Shown here: positions 51,284 to 60,910 of the stretch, one piece after another
Numbering within the stretch: position 1 is the first letter of the stretch
Layout of the letters: each line of letters begins with the position of its first letter
Assembly (NCBI RefSeq): GCF_006715395.1
Contig: NZ_VFNC01000002.1
Location: 3,472,001 to 3,536,000 of the forward strand
Source of the DNA: Streptomyces sp. SLBN-31
GTDB taxonomy: Bacteria; Actinomycetota; Actinomycetes; Streptomycetales; Streptomycetaceae
Direction: 5' to 3'
DNA: 64,000 bases
Notes under the pieces: model-generated
What the model saw: only the letters and a program-made list of their open reading frames with translations
The model's database searches: none
Told to the model about the DNA's origin: nothing
Program-made: the position numbers and the translations under genes

Positions 51284-54200
51284 TCAGTGGGAGGCGGCGA
51301 CGGGCTCCTCGGGGTCCGGCTGGCCGATGAACGTCCGCCACAGCTCGGCGTACCGGCCGTCGCGGGCGAGGAGTTCCTCGTGCGTGCCGTCCTCGACGAC
51401 CCGCCCGTGGTCCATCACCACCACCCGGTCCGCCCGGGCCGCGGTGGTCAGCCGGTGGGCGACCACGAGCGTCGTACGGCGGCCGGCCAGCCGGTCCGTC
51501 GCCAGGTTGACCTGCGCCTCCGTGGCGAGGTCGAGGGCGGCGGTCGCCTCGTCGAGGAGCAGGATGTCGGGGTCGACGAGTTCGGCGCGGGCCAGGGCGA
51601 TCAGCTGCCGCTGGCCGGCGGAGAGGTTGCGGCCGCGCTCGGCGACCCGGTGCAGGTAGCCGCCCTCCAGCGTGGCGATCATGTCGTGCGCGCCGACCGC
51701 GCGGGCCGCCGCCTCCACCTCGGCGTCGGTGGCGTCGGGGCGGCCGTAGGCGATGGCGTCGCGGACGGTGCCCTGGAAGAGGTACGCCTCCTGCGGGACC
51801 ACGCCCAAGCGGTGGCGGTAGGCGGTGAGGTCCAGCGCCCGCAGGTCGGTGCCGTCGACCGTGACCCGGCCGCCCGTGGGGTCGTAGAACCGGGCCACCA
51901 GCTTCACCAGCGTCGACTTCCCGGCGCCCGTCTCGCCGACGAACGCCACCGTCTGCCCGGCGGGAATCTTCAACTCGATGCCGGCGAGGGCCTCTTCGTC
52001 GTCACCGTAGGCGAAGTGCACGTCCTCGAAGGCGACTTCGCCGCGCAGGGACGGGACGTCGAGGGGTTCCTCGGCGGCCCGGGTGGAGGTCGGCTCCCGG
52101 AGCAGTTCCTGGATGCGGCCGAGGGAGACGGTGGCCTGCTGGTAGCCGTCGAAGACCTGGGAGAGCTGCTGGACCGGCGCGAAGAACAGGTCGATGTAGA
52201 GGAGGTAGGCGACCAGGGCGCCCGTGGTGAGCGTGGTGTCCTCCACCCGCCCCGCGCCCGTGTACAGCACGGCGGCCGCCGCGACGGACGACAGCAGCTG
52301 CACGAACGGGAAGTAGACGGAGATCAGCCACTGTCCCCGGATACGGGCCTGGCGGTAGCTGTCGCTGCGCTCCGCGAACCGCGCCCCGCCGTCCCGCTCG
52401 CGCCGGAAGGCCTGCACGATCCGCAGCCCGGAGACCGACTCCTGAAGATCGGCGTTGACCAACGCGACCCGCTCACGGGCGAGTTCGTACGCCTTCACGC
52501 TCGCCCGCCGGAAGAAGTACGTGCCGACGATCAGCGGCGGCAGCGTGGCGAACACGACGAGCGCCAGCTGCACGTCGATCACCAGCAGGGCGACCATGAT
52601 GCCGAAGAAGGTGACGACGGAGACGAAAGCGGTGACCAGGCCGGTCTGCAGGAACGTGGAGAGGGCGTCGACGTCGGTCGTCATCCTCGTCATGATCCGG
52701 CCGGTCAGCTCCCGCTCGTAGTAGTCGAGGCCGAGCCGCTGGAGCTGGGCGAAGATCTTCAGCCGCAGCGCGTACAGGACCCGCTCGCCGGTGCGCCCGG
52801 TCATCCGGGTCTCGCCGATCTGCGCCGCCCACTGGGCGAGCACGGCGGCCAGACCGAGCAGCGAGGCCGCCCAGACCGCGCCGAGGGCCAGCGCGTTGAC
52901 CCCCTTGTCGATGCCGTGCCGGATCAGGACCGGCAGCAGCAGGCCCATGCCGGCGTCGACGGCGACCAGCGCGAGGCTGATCAGCAGCGGCGGCCCGAAG
53001 CCCCGCAGCAGCCGCCTGAGCCCGTAGGACACCTCGGGCCGCACTGCGCTTGCCTCGTCGATGTCCGGGATGTCGGTCGCCGGGGGCAGCGCCTCGACCT
53101 GCGCGAGGAGTTCGGGGGTGGCCGGCATGCCCTCCGTCGCCGTGTCGCGCGGCGTGCGCTCGCCGGCCCACAGCCGCGGAGTGATGCCCCGCTCGGCGTC
53201 GAACTCGGCGTCCAACTCCTCCCGGACGGAGGTGTCCTCGCGCGGGCAGGCGGGCTGGGTGTGGCCGGGCGAGACCCCGCCGAGTTCGTCGGGGTCGGTG
53301 AGCAGGCGGCGGTACAGGGCCGAGCGTTCCTGGAGCTCTTCGTGGGTGCCGATGTCGGCGAGCCGGCCGTCCTCCAGGACGGCGATGCGGTCGGCGAGGT
53401 TCAGGGTGGAGCGGCGGTGGGCGATGAGCAGGGTCGTACGGCCCCGCATGACCTGCTTGAGGGCCTCGTGGATCTCGTGCTCGACCCGGGCGTCCACGGC
53501 CGAGGTGGCGTCGTCGAGGACCAGCAGGCGGGGGTCGGCGAGGATCGCGCGGGCGAGGGCGACGCGCTGGCGCTGGCCGCCGGAGAGGGTCAGGCCGTGC
53601 TCGCCGACCGTGGTGTCGTAGCCGTCCGGGAGCTCCGCGATGAAACGGTCCGCCTGGGCGGCGCGGGCGGCCGTCAGGATCTCCTCCTCGGTCGCGTCGG
53701 GGCGGCCGTAGGCGATGTTGTTGCGGACGGTGTCGGAGAAGAGGAAGGAGTCCTCGGGGACCAGGCCGATCGCGGCCCGGAGCGAGTCGAGGGTGAGCTC
53801 GCGGACGTCGTGGCCGCCGACGAGGACGGCGCCGTGGGTGACGTCGTAGAAGCGCGGCAGCAGCAGGGAGACGGTGGACTTGCCGGAGCCGGAGGAGCCG
53901 ACGACCGCGAGGGTCTCTCCGGGGCGGATCTCGAAGGACAGGCCCCGCAGGACGGGGCGCTCGTCGTCGTAGCCGAAGGACACGTCGTCGAACTCGACGG
54001 TCGCGGGCGCGTCGGCGGGCAGCGCCTTCGTGCCGTCGGTCATCGACGGCTCGGTGTCGATCAGCTCCAGGACGCGCTCGGTGCCCGCGCGGGCCTGCTG
54101 CCCCACCGTGAGCACCACGGCCAGCATGCGGACGGGGCCGACGAGCTGGGCGAGGTAGGTGGAGAAGGCGACGAAGGTGCCGAGGGTGATGTGCCCGCCG

Positions 54201-55003
54201 ACCGCCAGCCAGCCGCCGATCGCGAGCATGGCGACCTGGCCTAGGGCGGGGACGGCCTGCAGGGCCGGGGTGTAGGTGGAGTTCAGCCGGATGGTGCGCA
54301 GCCGCCCGGCGAAGAGCCGTCGGCCGACCTCGCGCAGCTTCGCGGTCTCCTGCTCCTCCTGCCCGAAGCCCTTGACCACGCGTACGCCGCTGACGGCGCC
54401 GTCGACCACGCCCGCGACGGCGGCGGCCTGGGCCTGGGCGTACCAGGTGGCGGGGTGCAGACGGGAGCGGCTGCGCCGGGCGATCCACCACAGGGCGGGG
54501 GCGACGGCGAGGGCGACCAGGGTGAGCGGCAGCGACAGCCAGGCCATGATGACCAGGGAGATCAGGAAGAGCAGGATGTTCCCGATGGTCATCGGGAGCA
54601 TGAAGAGCAGGCCCTGGATCAGCTGAAGGTCGCTGGTGGCCCGCCCGACGACCTGGCCGGTGGACAGCTCGTCCTGCCGGCGGCCGTCGAGCCGGGTGAT
54701 CGTCCCGAACATCTCGGTCCGCAGGTCGTGCTGGACGTCGAGGGCGAGGCGGCCGCCGTAGTAGCGGCGGACGTAGGTGGCGGCGTAGACGAGGGCGGCG
54801 GCGCCGAGCAGGGCGCCGACCCAGGGGCTCATGGAGCGGCTGTGGTCGCCGATCACGTCGTCGATGATCACCTTGGTGATCAGCGGGACCACGGCCATCA
54901 CGGCCATGCCGGCGAGCGAGGAGCCGAGCGCCAGGACGACGTCCTTCGGATACCGCCACGCGTACGCGGCCAGTCGCCGTGCCCATCCCCGTTGCTCGCT
55001 CAC
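51284..55003 (-). CDS. Fused ABC exporter (two TMD-NBD halves), multidrug type
   Basis: A 1239-residue protein with two complete type IV exporter halves. Half 1 has a six-helix TMD, Walker A GSSGSGKSTVSLLLP (about residue 371), signature LSGGQRQRV (about 473) and Walker B LLVLDDATSAVD. A hydrophilic linker of about 60 residues follows. Half 2 has a TMD, Walker A GETGAGKSTLVKL (about 1028), signature LSAGQRQLI (about 1126) and ILLLDEATAALD. Such fused transporters in actinobacteria (for example mycobacterial Rv0194) export drugs or lipids. The first catalytic glutamate is replaced by aspartate, as in heterodimeric exporters. GTG 55003 follows GGAGGG with 7-nt spacing. Confidence 0.92.
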   Translation of the reverse strand: MSEQRGWARRLAAYAWRYPKDVVLALGSSLAGMAVMAVVPLITKVIIDDVIGDHSRSMSPWVGALLGAAALVYAATYVRRYYGGRLALDVQHDLRTEMFGTITRLDGRRQDELSTGQVVGRATSDLQLIQGLLFMLPMTIGNILLFLISLVIMAWLSLPLTLVALAVAPALWWIARRSRSRLHPATWYAQAQAAAVAGVVDGAVSGVRVVKGFGQEEQETAKLREVGRRLFAGRLRTIRLNSTYTPALQAVPALGQVAMLAIGGWLAVGGHITLGTFVAFSTYLAQLVGPVRMLAVVLTVGQQARAGTERVLELIDTEPSMTDGTKALPADAPATVEFDDVSFGYDDERPVLRGLSFEIRPGETLAVVGSSGSGKSTVSLLLPRFYDVTHGAVLVGGHDVRELTLDSLRAAIGLVPEDSFLFSDTVRNNIAYGRPDATEEEILTAARAAQADRFIAELPDGYDTTVGEHGLTLSGGQRQRVALARAILADPRLLVLDDATSAVDARVEHEIHEALKQVMRGRTTLLIAHRRSTLNLADRIAVLEDGRLADIGTHEELQERSALYRRLLTDPDELGGVSPGHTQPACPREDTSVREELDAEFDAERGITPRLWAGERTPRDTATEGMPATPELLAQVEALPPATDIPDIDEASAVRPEVSYGLRRLLRGFGPPLLISLALVAVDAGMGLLLPVLIRHGIDKGVNALALGAVWAASLLGLAAVLAQWAAQIGETRMTGRTGERVLYALRLKIFAQLQRLGLDYYERELTGRIMTRMTTDVDALSTFLQTGLVTAFVSVVTFFGIMVALLVIDVQLALVVFATLPPLIVGTYFFRRASVKAYELARERVALVNADLQESVSGLRIVQAFRRERDGGARFAERSDSYRQARIRGQWLISVYFPFVQLLSSVAAAAVLYTGAGRVEDTTLTTGALVAYLLYIDLFFAPVQQLSQVFDGYQQATVSLGRIQELLREPTSTRAAEEPLDVPSLRGEVAFEDVHFAYGDDEEALAGIELKIPAGQTVAFVGETGAGKSTLVKLVARFYDPTGGRVTVDGTDLRALDLTAYRHRLGVVPQEAYLFQGTVRDAIAYGRPDATDAEVEAAARAVGAHDMIATLEGGYLHRVAERGRNLSAGQRQLIALARAELVDPDILLLDEATAALDLATEAQVNLATDRLAGRRTTLVVAHRLTTAARADRVVVMDHGRVVEDGTHEELLARDGRYAELWRTFIGQPDPEEPVAASH

Positions 55004-55122
55004 GCGGGTGCCCTCCGTCGAATGTCCTGGTCTGCCGGAAGGCACCAACACACGAGGAAGCGGATTTCATCCCTCCGCAACAAAACGGGGCGCGGCGCTC
55101 GGCTCCGTACCCGCGGGTCGGC

Positions 55123-56148
55123 TCAGATCCGTACCCGCAGGTGGTAGAACCGCGTCGTCTGTACCGCGTTCTGGTTGTCGTCGCTGACCAGCAGCACCTT
55201 CAGGCGGCCCTTCGAGTACCCCGTGACGGCCATGCCCTCGATGTTGTCGAGGACCGGGTTCGGCTGGGGCTGCCTGGCGGTGGCGCCGAGGGAGGGGCAG
55301 GCGGCGATGTCGGCGAGGAGGGTCTTCCGGATCGGCCGGAAACCCGGCTGACCGGTCAGGTTCTCGACGCCGGAGGTGTCCGTGGCGTGGCGCGGGTCGG
55401 CCAGGTAGAGGCGGACGGTGTTGCCGACGCCGGAGGTGAAGCCGCGTTCCAGGACGAGGAGGCGGCCGTCGAGGGTGGCCTGGACCTCGGGGACGCCGAG
55501 GCCGGGGTCGACGGGATAGGCGTACTGGGCCGCCGGGCGGAAGTGGCCGCCCTTGGCGCGGGTCCAGGTCTGGAAGCGGACGAGGATCGCCGAGTCGCCG
55601 GAGAGCGCGTTCTCCATCGAGGCCAGGAGGGTGCGGCCGCCGGGCAGGAGGGTCAGGCCCTCGAAGGTCTGGTTGGCCGTGGCCCGGCCGGCGGGGGCGA
55701 TGAGGAGCGGGGACGGGACCGGGAGCCGGTCGAGGATCCTGCCGTCGGCGCTGTAGCGGCGGATCGACGGCTCGGTCTCGGAGCTGATCAGGCGGGTGCC
55801 GTCCCGGTCGATGGCGAGGCCCTCACTGTCGAGCGCGGCGCCGCTCTCGTCCGCGAGCGGGACGACCCGCTTCGGGGCGAGGGTCCGGGCGTCCAGGTCG
55901 AACAGGGAGGAGCGGTCCTCCAGGGCGGCGATCGAGCCGTCCTCGTCCACCGCGAGCGCGGAGAAGTTGCCGACGAAGGTGCCGTCGTACGTCGTCTTGT
56001 CGAGCGCGTCGGAGAAGCGGTCGAGGGAGACGGTCGGCGAACAGGCATGAGAGGCCTGCGGGGTGGCCGTGGCGGGCCCGGCGGCGGAGAGACAGGTGGC
56101 CGCCGCCAGGGCCGCGGTGGTGGTCGCGAGTACGGTTCTCAGGCGCAT
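55123..56148 (-). CDS. Secreted esterase-like-activity-of-phytase domain protein
   Basis: A 341-residue exported protein with a signal peptide (MRLRTVLATTTAALAAATCL, cleavage near ATA-TPQ). The body matches the phytase-like esterase (PF13449) pattern: GTFVGNFSALAVDEDGSIAAL, DSEGLAIDRDGTRLISSETEPSI, NQTFEGLTLLPGGRTLLASMEN, RLLVLERGFTSGVGNTVRLY and DNIEGMAVTG, consistent with a beta-propeller fold. Catalytic activity in this family is not well established. The ATG at 56148 is preceded by GGTGG. It precedes no obvious partner gene; the serine hydrolase gene lies 48 bp upstream in the same direction. Confidence 0.8.
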   Translation of the reverse strand: MRLRTVLATTTAALAAATCLSAAGPATATPQASHACSPTVSLDRFSDALDKTTYDGTFVGNFSALAVDEDGSIAALEDRSSLFDLDARTLAPKRVVPLADESGAALDSEGLAIDRDGTRLISSETEPSIRRYSADGRILDRLPVPSPLLIAPAGRATANQTFEGLTLLPGGRTLLASMENALSGDSAILVRFQTWTRAKGGHFRPAAQYAYPVDPGLGVPEVQATLDGRLLVLERGFTSGVGNTVRLYLADPRHATDTSGVENLTGQPGFRPIRKTLLADIAACPSLGATARQPQPNPVLDNIEGMAVTGYSKGRLKVLLVSDDNQNAVQTTRFYHLRVRI

Positions 56149-56196
56149 GGGCGCCACCGTAGGGCGGGACGGTGACGAGCGGGAGACCGACGGGCG

Positions 56197-57048
56197 TCAA
56201 CTGGCCGCGAGGTCCTTGTGGATGACCTTCGCCACGCCCTGGATGGTGTTGATGCCGTAGCTCATGGTGCTGTTGCCCCAGGTGAGCACCGTGATCATGT
56301 AGTCGTGGCCGCCGCCGTTGAACGTGCCGAGGCTGTGCACCCGCCAGCCGTGCGTGGAGCGCTGCAGCCAGCCGTTCTTCACATGCCAGGTGACCCCGGA
56401 CGGGGTGCCGTACGGCGTTCCCCAGCGCTGCGAGGAGATGACCTGGCCCATCAGCTTCAGGATGTAGGCACGGGAGTTGTCGCTCAGCACCGAGTTCTTG
56501 CCGGTGATCAGCTTCAGCAGCTTCTGCTCGTCGGTGACGTTGACCTGCGTCAGCCCCCAGTATCCGTCGGCGCCGGGGACGGTCTTCGTCATCCCGGCGG
56601 CGGTGAGGAAGCCCTTGATCTTCGTCAGGCCGAGTTGCTTCCACAGCTTGCTGGCCGCCGTGTTGTCCGACTGGGTGATCATGACCTTGGCGAGCGAGAC
56701 CTCGGTGTCGGTGAGGTAGCGGTTGTGCTTCTTCGCGTCCCACAGCAGCGTGGCGAGGATGGTGACCTTGACGATGCTGGCGGAGTCGTAGGAACTGGTG
56801 GCGCGCAGCGAGCAGGTCGTGTTGGTGGTGCGGTCGTAGAGGCCGACGGCGATGGTGCCCGAGCGGCCGGCGACGGCGGCGGTGATGTCCTTCTGCAACT
56901 TGGTGGCCAGGGCGGCCTTGGAGGACGTGCAGCTGACGGCGGTGGCGGCCGCCGCGGGCGTGGCGGCCACGACGGGTATGAGGACGCCGAGTCCGACGGC
57001 GCCGGTGACGAGCGCTCTGGCACGTCTGGTGGAAGTCCCGAGATTCAT
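56197..57048 (-). CDS. Exported serine hydrolase, class A beta-lactamase/DD-peptidase fold
   Basis: A 283-residue exported enzyme. The signal peptide covers RALVTGAVGLGVLIPVVAAT and is cut near AAA-TAV. Active-site elements are SASIVK (S-x-x-K, about residue 87), QSDNTAA (SDN, about 126) and HVKNGW (K-x-G, about 228). The overall pattern resembles class A beta-lactamase-like proteins of Streptomyces, which are often annotated as serine hydrolases. Penicillin binding or D,D-carboxypeptidase action is possible; true lactam hydrolysis cannot be judged, because the usual E166-type loop is not obvious. The gene is divergent from GT39. Confidence 0.8.
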   Translation of the reverse strand: MNLGTSTRRARALVTGAVGLGVLIPVVAATPAAAATAVSCTSSKAALATKLQKDITAAVAGRSGTIAVGLYDRTTNTTCSLRATSSYDSASIVKVTILATLLWDAKKHNRYLTDTEVSLAKVMITQSDNTAASKLWKQLGLTKIKGFLTAAGMTKTVPGADGYWGLTQVNVTDEQKLLKLITGKNSVLSDNSRAYILKLMGQVISSQRWGTPYGTPSGVTWHVKNGWLQRSTHGWRVHSLGTFNGGGHDYMITVLTWGNSTMSYGINTIQGVAKVIHKDLAAS

Positions 57049-57204
57049 GCCCCTGTTGACACACAGGTTCGGGTGAAAGGTTGTACGCGTCACCGGCCGC
57101 GTTGGGCAAAGCCTGTCCAATGTGCTACCGCGGCTTGGCCGATTCACAGCCGGGAGCAAGGTCCGGCACAGCCCGCACCCACGCCCCCTCTGCACGATGC
57201 ACTC

Positions 57205-59418
57205 GTGACATCTGCCACCGATCCGCATCCCCCCACCGAGCCCGCGTCCGCCGACTGGCCGCCGCCCGCCCCACCGACGGCACCCCCGGAGCAGGCACCG
57301 CGCTGGTCGCTGCCCGCCCTGCTCGCGATCCTCGTCCTGGCGGCCGTCCTGTACGCCTGGAACCTGTCCGGGTCCGGCATGAACACCTTCTACAGCGGTG
57401 CCATCTGGGCCGGCACGCAGAGCTGGAAGGCCTGGTTCTTCGGCTCGCTGGACCCCGGCAACTTCCTGACCGTCGACAAACCGCCGTTCGCGCTCATGGT
57501 CATGGGCCTGTCGTGCCGCGTCCTGGGCTTCGGCACCTGGCAGATGATGGTGCCTCAGATCGGGGCCGCCCTCGCCACGATCTGGATCCTGCACTCCTCC
57601 GTGAAGCGGGTGTCGGGCCATGTCGCGGCGACCGTCGCCGCGCTGGTGCTGGCACTGACCCCGATCACCGTCGCCATCAACCGCGACAACAACCCCGACA
57701 CGCTCCTGGTGTTCCTCATGGTGGCGGGCGCGGCCCTCGCGCTGCGCGCCACCCGTGACGAGCGGCTGCTGCCGCTGCTCGGCGCGGCGGCCTGCTTCGG
57801 ACTGGCCTTCAACACCAAGCTGCTCGCGGGCTGGATCGCCCTGCCGGCCGTCTTCGCCCTCTACGTCTACGCCTCGAAGGCCCCCTGGGCCAGGCGGATC
57901 GTCAACCTCGCACTGGCCGCCGTCGTGCTGGCCGTCTCCAGCTTCTGGTGGGCGATCGCCGTCTCCCTGGTCCCGGCCGACGACCGGCCGTACATCGGCG
58001 GCTCGACGGACGGTTCCGCCTGGGACCTGATCATGGGCTACGACGGCCTCGGCCGCGTCTTCGGCGGCGAGGGCAACGGCGGAGGCGGCGGTGGCGGAGG
58101 CGGCTTCTCCGGCTCCGCGGGCCTCGGCCGCATGTTCAACGACATCCTCGGCGGCCAGATCTCCTGGCTGCTGCCCTTCTCCGCGATCGCCCTCGTCGGC
58201 GGCCTGGTGCTGTGCGGGCGGGCCCCGCGCACCGACCTGAAGCGGATGGCGCTGGTGCTGTGGGGCGGCTGGACCGTCCTGCACTACGTCATCTTCGCGA
58301 CCGCCCAGGGCACCATGCACCCGTACTACACGACCGCACTCGCCCCGGGCATCGCGGCACTGTGCGGCGGCGGTGGCGTGATGCTGCTGGACGCCTTCCG
58401 ACGCGACCGGCGCTGGGCGTGGGTCCTGCCGGTCGCCTTCGGCGTCACCGGCCTCTGGGCGATCGTCCTGCTGCGCCGCGCCTCCGGCTGGAACGGCTGG
58501 CTGTGGCCGGTGGTCGGCGCCCTGACGGCGGCGGGCATCGTGGGCATGCTGGTCCTGCGGTCCGGCAACCGGGGCCGGCTGCTGACGGTGTCCGTGGCGG
58601 CGGCCGCGGTCGCCGCCCTCGCGGGTCCGACGGCGTACGCGGCGTCCGAGCCGTTCGGCTCCACCGGCGGCGGCATGGGCGGCACCAACCCGACGGCCGG
58701 CCCCTCCACGGGCAGCGGCTTCGGCGGACCCGGCGGCGGCACCCGGGGCGGCTTCCCGGGCGGTGGCGAGATGCCGGGCGACATGGGGCAGAACCGACAG
58801 AACGGCCAGGCGGGCGGTTTCCCCGGGGGCGGCGAGCTGCCGGGCGGCGGTGAGCCGGGCGGCGGGCAGGCGATGCCCGGCGGCGGCAACGGGGAGCTGC
58901 CCCAGCAGGGCAACGGGACCGCTTCGGGCCAGACTCCGGGCGGTACGGCACCGGGCGCGACCGGTGAGGCCGGGCAGCGCGGCGGCATGGGCGGCGGGCC
59001 GGGCGGCATGGGCGGCGCGGACAGCGAGCTCATCGCGTACCTGAAGAAGCACCGGGACGGCGCCAAGTGGCTGCTGGCGGTGTCCAACTCCCAGTCCTCC
59101 GCGCAGATCGAGCTCAGCGCCAGGGAACCGGTCATCTCCATGTGGGGCTTCACCGGCTCCGACAACGCGATGACGGTCGCCAAGCTCAAGGAGCTCGTGA
59201 AGAAGGGCGAGCTGCACTACGTCCAGATCGGCGGCGGCATGGGCGGCCCGGGCGGTGGCAACAGCGTCAGCACCGCGGTGTCGAACTGGGTGAAGAAGCA
59301 CGGCACGGTGGTCAAGGAGAGCGCCTACAGCAAGAGTTCGACGTCGTCCTCCACAGCGGGCACGTCGGGCACGGACTCCTCGTCCCTGTACCGGCTGGAC
59401 CCGTCCGACGCCGGCTGA
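57205..59418 (+). CDS. GT39-type (ArnT/PMT-like) membrane glycosyltransferase, YkcB-like
   Basis: A 737-residue membrane protein. After a Pro-rich tail comes a GT-C fold: LLAILVLAAVLYAWNLSGSGMN, YSGAIWAGTQSWKAWFFG, NFLTVDKPPFALMVMGL with the conserved DKPP loop, and about 12 helices. A poly-glycine segment (GEGNGGGGGGGGGFSGS, about residue 290) interrupts an extracytoplasmic loop. The C-terminal part is an extracellular region with Gly/Pro-rich repeats (FPGGGE-type, about 495-600) and a small alpha/beta domain (LIAYLKKHRDGAKWLLAVSN, VKKGELHYVQIGGG). It likely transfers a sugar from a polyprenyl phosphate. The GTG at 57205 has no strong ribosome site, so the start is less sure. Confidence 0.85.
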   Translation: MTSATDPHPPTEPASADWPPPAPPTAPPEQAPRWSLPALLAILVLAAVLYAWNLSGSGMNTFYSGAIWAGTQSWKAWFFGSLDPGNFLTVDKPPFALMVMGLSCRVLGFGTWQMMVPQIGAALATIWILHSSVKRVSGHVAATVAALVLALTPITVAINRDNNPDTLLVFLMVAGAALALRATRDERLLPLLGAAACFGLAFNTKLLAGWIALPAVFALYVYASKAPWARRIVNLALAAVVLAVSSFWWAIAVSLVPADDRPYIGGSTDGSAWDLIMGYDGLGRVFGGEGNGGGGGGGGGFSGSAGLGRMFNDILGGQISWLLPFSAIALVGGLVLCGRAPRTDLKRMALVLWGGWTVLHYVIFATAQGTMHPYYTTALAPGIAALCGGGGVMLLDAFRRDRRWAWVLPVAFGVTGLWAIVLLRRASGWNGWLWPVVGALTAAGIVGMLVLRSGNRGRLLTVSVAAAAVAALAGPTAYAASEPFGSTGGGMGGTNPTAGPSTGSGFGGPGGGTRGGFPGGGEMPGDMGQNRQNGQAGGFPGGGELPGGGEPGGGQAMPGGGNGELPQQGNGTASGQTPGGTAPGATGEAGQRGGMGGGPGGMGGADSELIAYLKKHRDGAKWLLAVSNSQSSAQIELSAREPVISMWGFTGSDNAMTVAKLKELVKKGELHYVQIGGGMGGPGGGNSVSTAVSNWVKKHGTVVKESAYSKSSTSSSTAGTSGTDSSSLYRLDPSDAG

Positions 59419-59438
59419 CGCGCGGCGACCTTACGAGA

Positions 59439-59472
59439 ACGGCTCCCGACCACCCGGTCGGGAGCCGTTTTT
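59439..59472 (+). terminator. Rho-independent terminator of the GT39 gene
   Basis: A 13-bp perfect stem (ACGGCTCCCGACC, 59439-59451, with 59456-59468) and a 4-nt loop are followed by TTTTAA. It starts 21 bp after the stop. Confidence 0.95.
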
Positions 59473-59559
59473 AACGTCCAGTTCATCGACAAGCCCGCAT
59501 GTCCATGTCACCCTCCCTGTTGCCGCCTTCAATCAACCCGCGTAGATGGGACAACCTTT

Positions 59560-60366
59560 ATGCCGGCGACACGCGTACGGCGATGGAAGTCGGTGGCCCT
59601 GGCCACCGCAGCCGTGATGGCGGGCCTCACCGCCCCGGCCCTGACGGCCTCCCCGGCCGCCGCCACGACGACCGCGTACGACTCGACGTACTACAAGAAC
59701 GCGGTCGGCAAGACGGGCACGAGCCTGAAGTCGTCCCTGCACACCATCATCGGCTCCGGTGTCACCAAGCTGTCGTACTCGGCGCTGTGGGACGCGCTGA
59801 AGAAGACCGACCAGGACCCGGACAACAGCAACAACGTGATCCTGCTGTACTCGGGCATCTCCCGCAGCAAGTCGCTCAACGGCGGCGACAGCGGCGACTG
59901 GAACCGCGAGCACGTGTGGGCCATCTCCCACGGCGACCTCACCACCTCGACCGGTCCGGGCACCGACCTGCACCACATCCGCCCGGAGGACGTCGCGGTC
60001 AACGGCAAGCGCGGCAACCTCGACTTCGACGAGGGCGGCTCCACCTTCACCAACAGCGGCGGCAGCAAGGTCGACTCGGACTCCTTCGAGCCGCGCGACG
60101 CCGTCAAGGGCGACGTGGCCCGCATGATCCTCTACATGGCCGTCCGCTACGAGGGCGACGACGGCTTCGCGAACCTGGAGCCCGACGACAAGGTGGCCAA
60201 CGGCTCCAACCCCTACATCGGCAAGCTCTCGGTCCTCAAGCAGTGGAACGACGAGGACCCGCCCTCCTCCTTCGAGGAGAACCGCAACAACGTCATCTAC
60301 AACACGTACCAGCACAACCGGAACCCGTTCATCGACCATCCGGAGTGGGTGGACGCGATCTGGTAG
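59560..60366 (+). CDS. Secreted endonuclease I (EndA/NucM)-family nuclease
   Basis: A 268-residue exported nuclease. The signal is WKSVALATAAVMAGLTAPAL, cut near AAA-TTT. The catalytic core has ILLYSGISRS, WNREHVWAISHGD, TDLHHIRPEDVAVNGKRGNLDF and the EPRDAVKGDVARMILYMAVRY stretch, with the His-Asn-His residues of the bba-Me fold in WNREHVW/LHHIRP/NGKRGN. It probably digests extracellular DNA or RNA and may need Mg2+. The C-terminus NRNPFIDHPEWVDAIW is the typical family end. ATG 59560 has a weak site. A 11-bp-stem hairpin follows. Confidence 0.88.
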   Translation: MPATRVRRWKSVALATAAVMAGLTAPALTASPAAATTTAYDSTYYKNAVGKTGTSLKSSLHTIIGSGVTKLSYSALWDALKKTDQDPDNSNNVILLYSGISRSKSLNGGDSGDWNREHVWAISHGDLTTSTGPGTDLHHIRPEDVAVNGKRGNLDFDEGGSTFTNSGGSKVDSDSFEPRDAVKGDVARMILYMAVRYEGDDGFANLEPDDKVANGSNPYIGKLSVLKQWNDEDPPSSFEENRNNVIYNTYQHNRNPFIDHPEWVDAIW

Positions 60367-60378
60367 GTGCCGCCGCTG

Positions 60379-60410
60379 CTGCACTCCCCTTCTTCTCACG
60401 GGGAGTGCAG
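60379..60410 (+). terminator. Hairpin terminator of the nuclease gene
   Basis: CTGCACTCCCC (60379-60389) pairs with GGGGAGTGCAG (60400-60410) around a 10-nt loop, 13 bp after the stop. No U-tract. Confidence 0.75.
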
Positions 60411-60575
60411 CCCGACTCGTCATCTCGAACGGCATCCAGTCGACACCGCGTTCCCGCAGTCAAGCACGCAATTGTCGCAGGGGGTTCGGATGCCCCGGCA
60501 TGTTCCCGACGCTCAGCACCTGCACTCCCCCGGCCTGCTGCACCGGTTCCCTCTCCTCCTCCGGCTCGAAGCCTT

Positions 60576-60881
60576 TCACCCGTCCACTTCGCTCTCGTCG
60601 TCGTCCAGAAGCCACCCGCGCTCAACCATGCGCTGCCTGAGCCGCTCCACCTGTTGAGCAGAGGGTTTCCGGACGGACAGCGCCGCCGCCATCCCATTGC
60701 GCACCACGTGCCGCTCATGCCCGAAGGCGGCCTCGACCACGACGCCGAGATTCCGCTCCGACAGGACGTCCCAGAGGATGACGAGCAACGGGTCGTAGTC
60801 GGCGTCGCCTTCGCGCACCCCCTCGGGAAACACCGCACGCAACTGAGCGACGACGTCGGCGAGATACGGCTCGACGTGCAT
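60576..60881 (-). CDS. Small protein of unknown function
   Basis: A 101-residue protein starting at ATG 60881 with GGGAGG four bases upstream. The middle is mixed helix and strand (YLADVVAQLRAVFPEGVREG, LLVILWDVLSERNLGVVVEAAFGHERHVV), the end is an acidic helix (LDDDESEVDG). No family could be assigned. It lies 30 bp after the SUFU-like gene in the same direction, so both may belong to one immunity-type operon. Confidence 0.6.
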   Translation of the reverse strand: MHVEPYLADVVAQLRAVFPEGVREGDADYDPLLVILWDVLSERNLGVVVEAAFGHERHVVRNGMAAALSVRKPSAQQVERLRQRMVERGWLLDDDESEVDG

Positions 60882-60910
60882 CGGTCCTCCCACGGAAACC
60901 CTCACTCCTG

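Noticed and set aside
56218..57204. Upstream extension of the GT39 frame
   Set aside because: The open frame runs antisense through the serine hydrolase gene; the true protein starts near 57205, where the Pro-rich tail and first helix begin.
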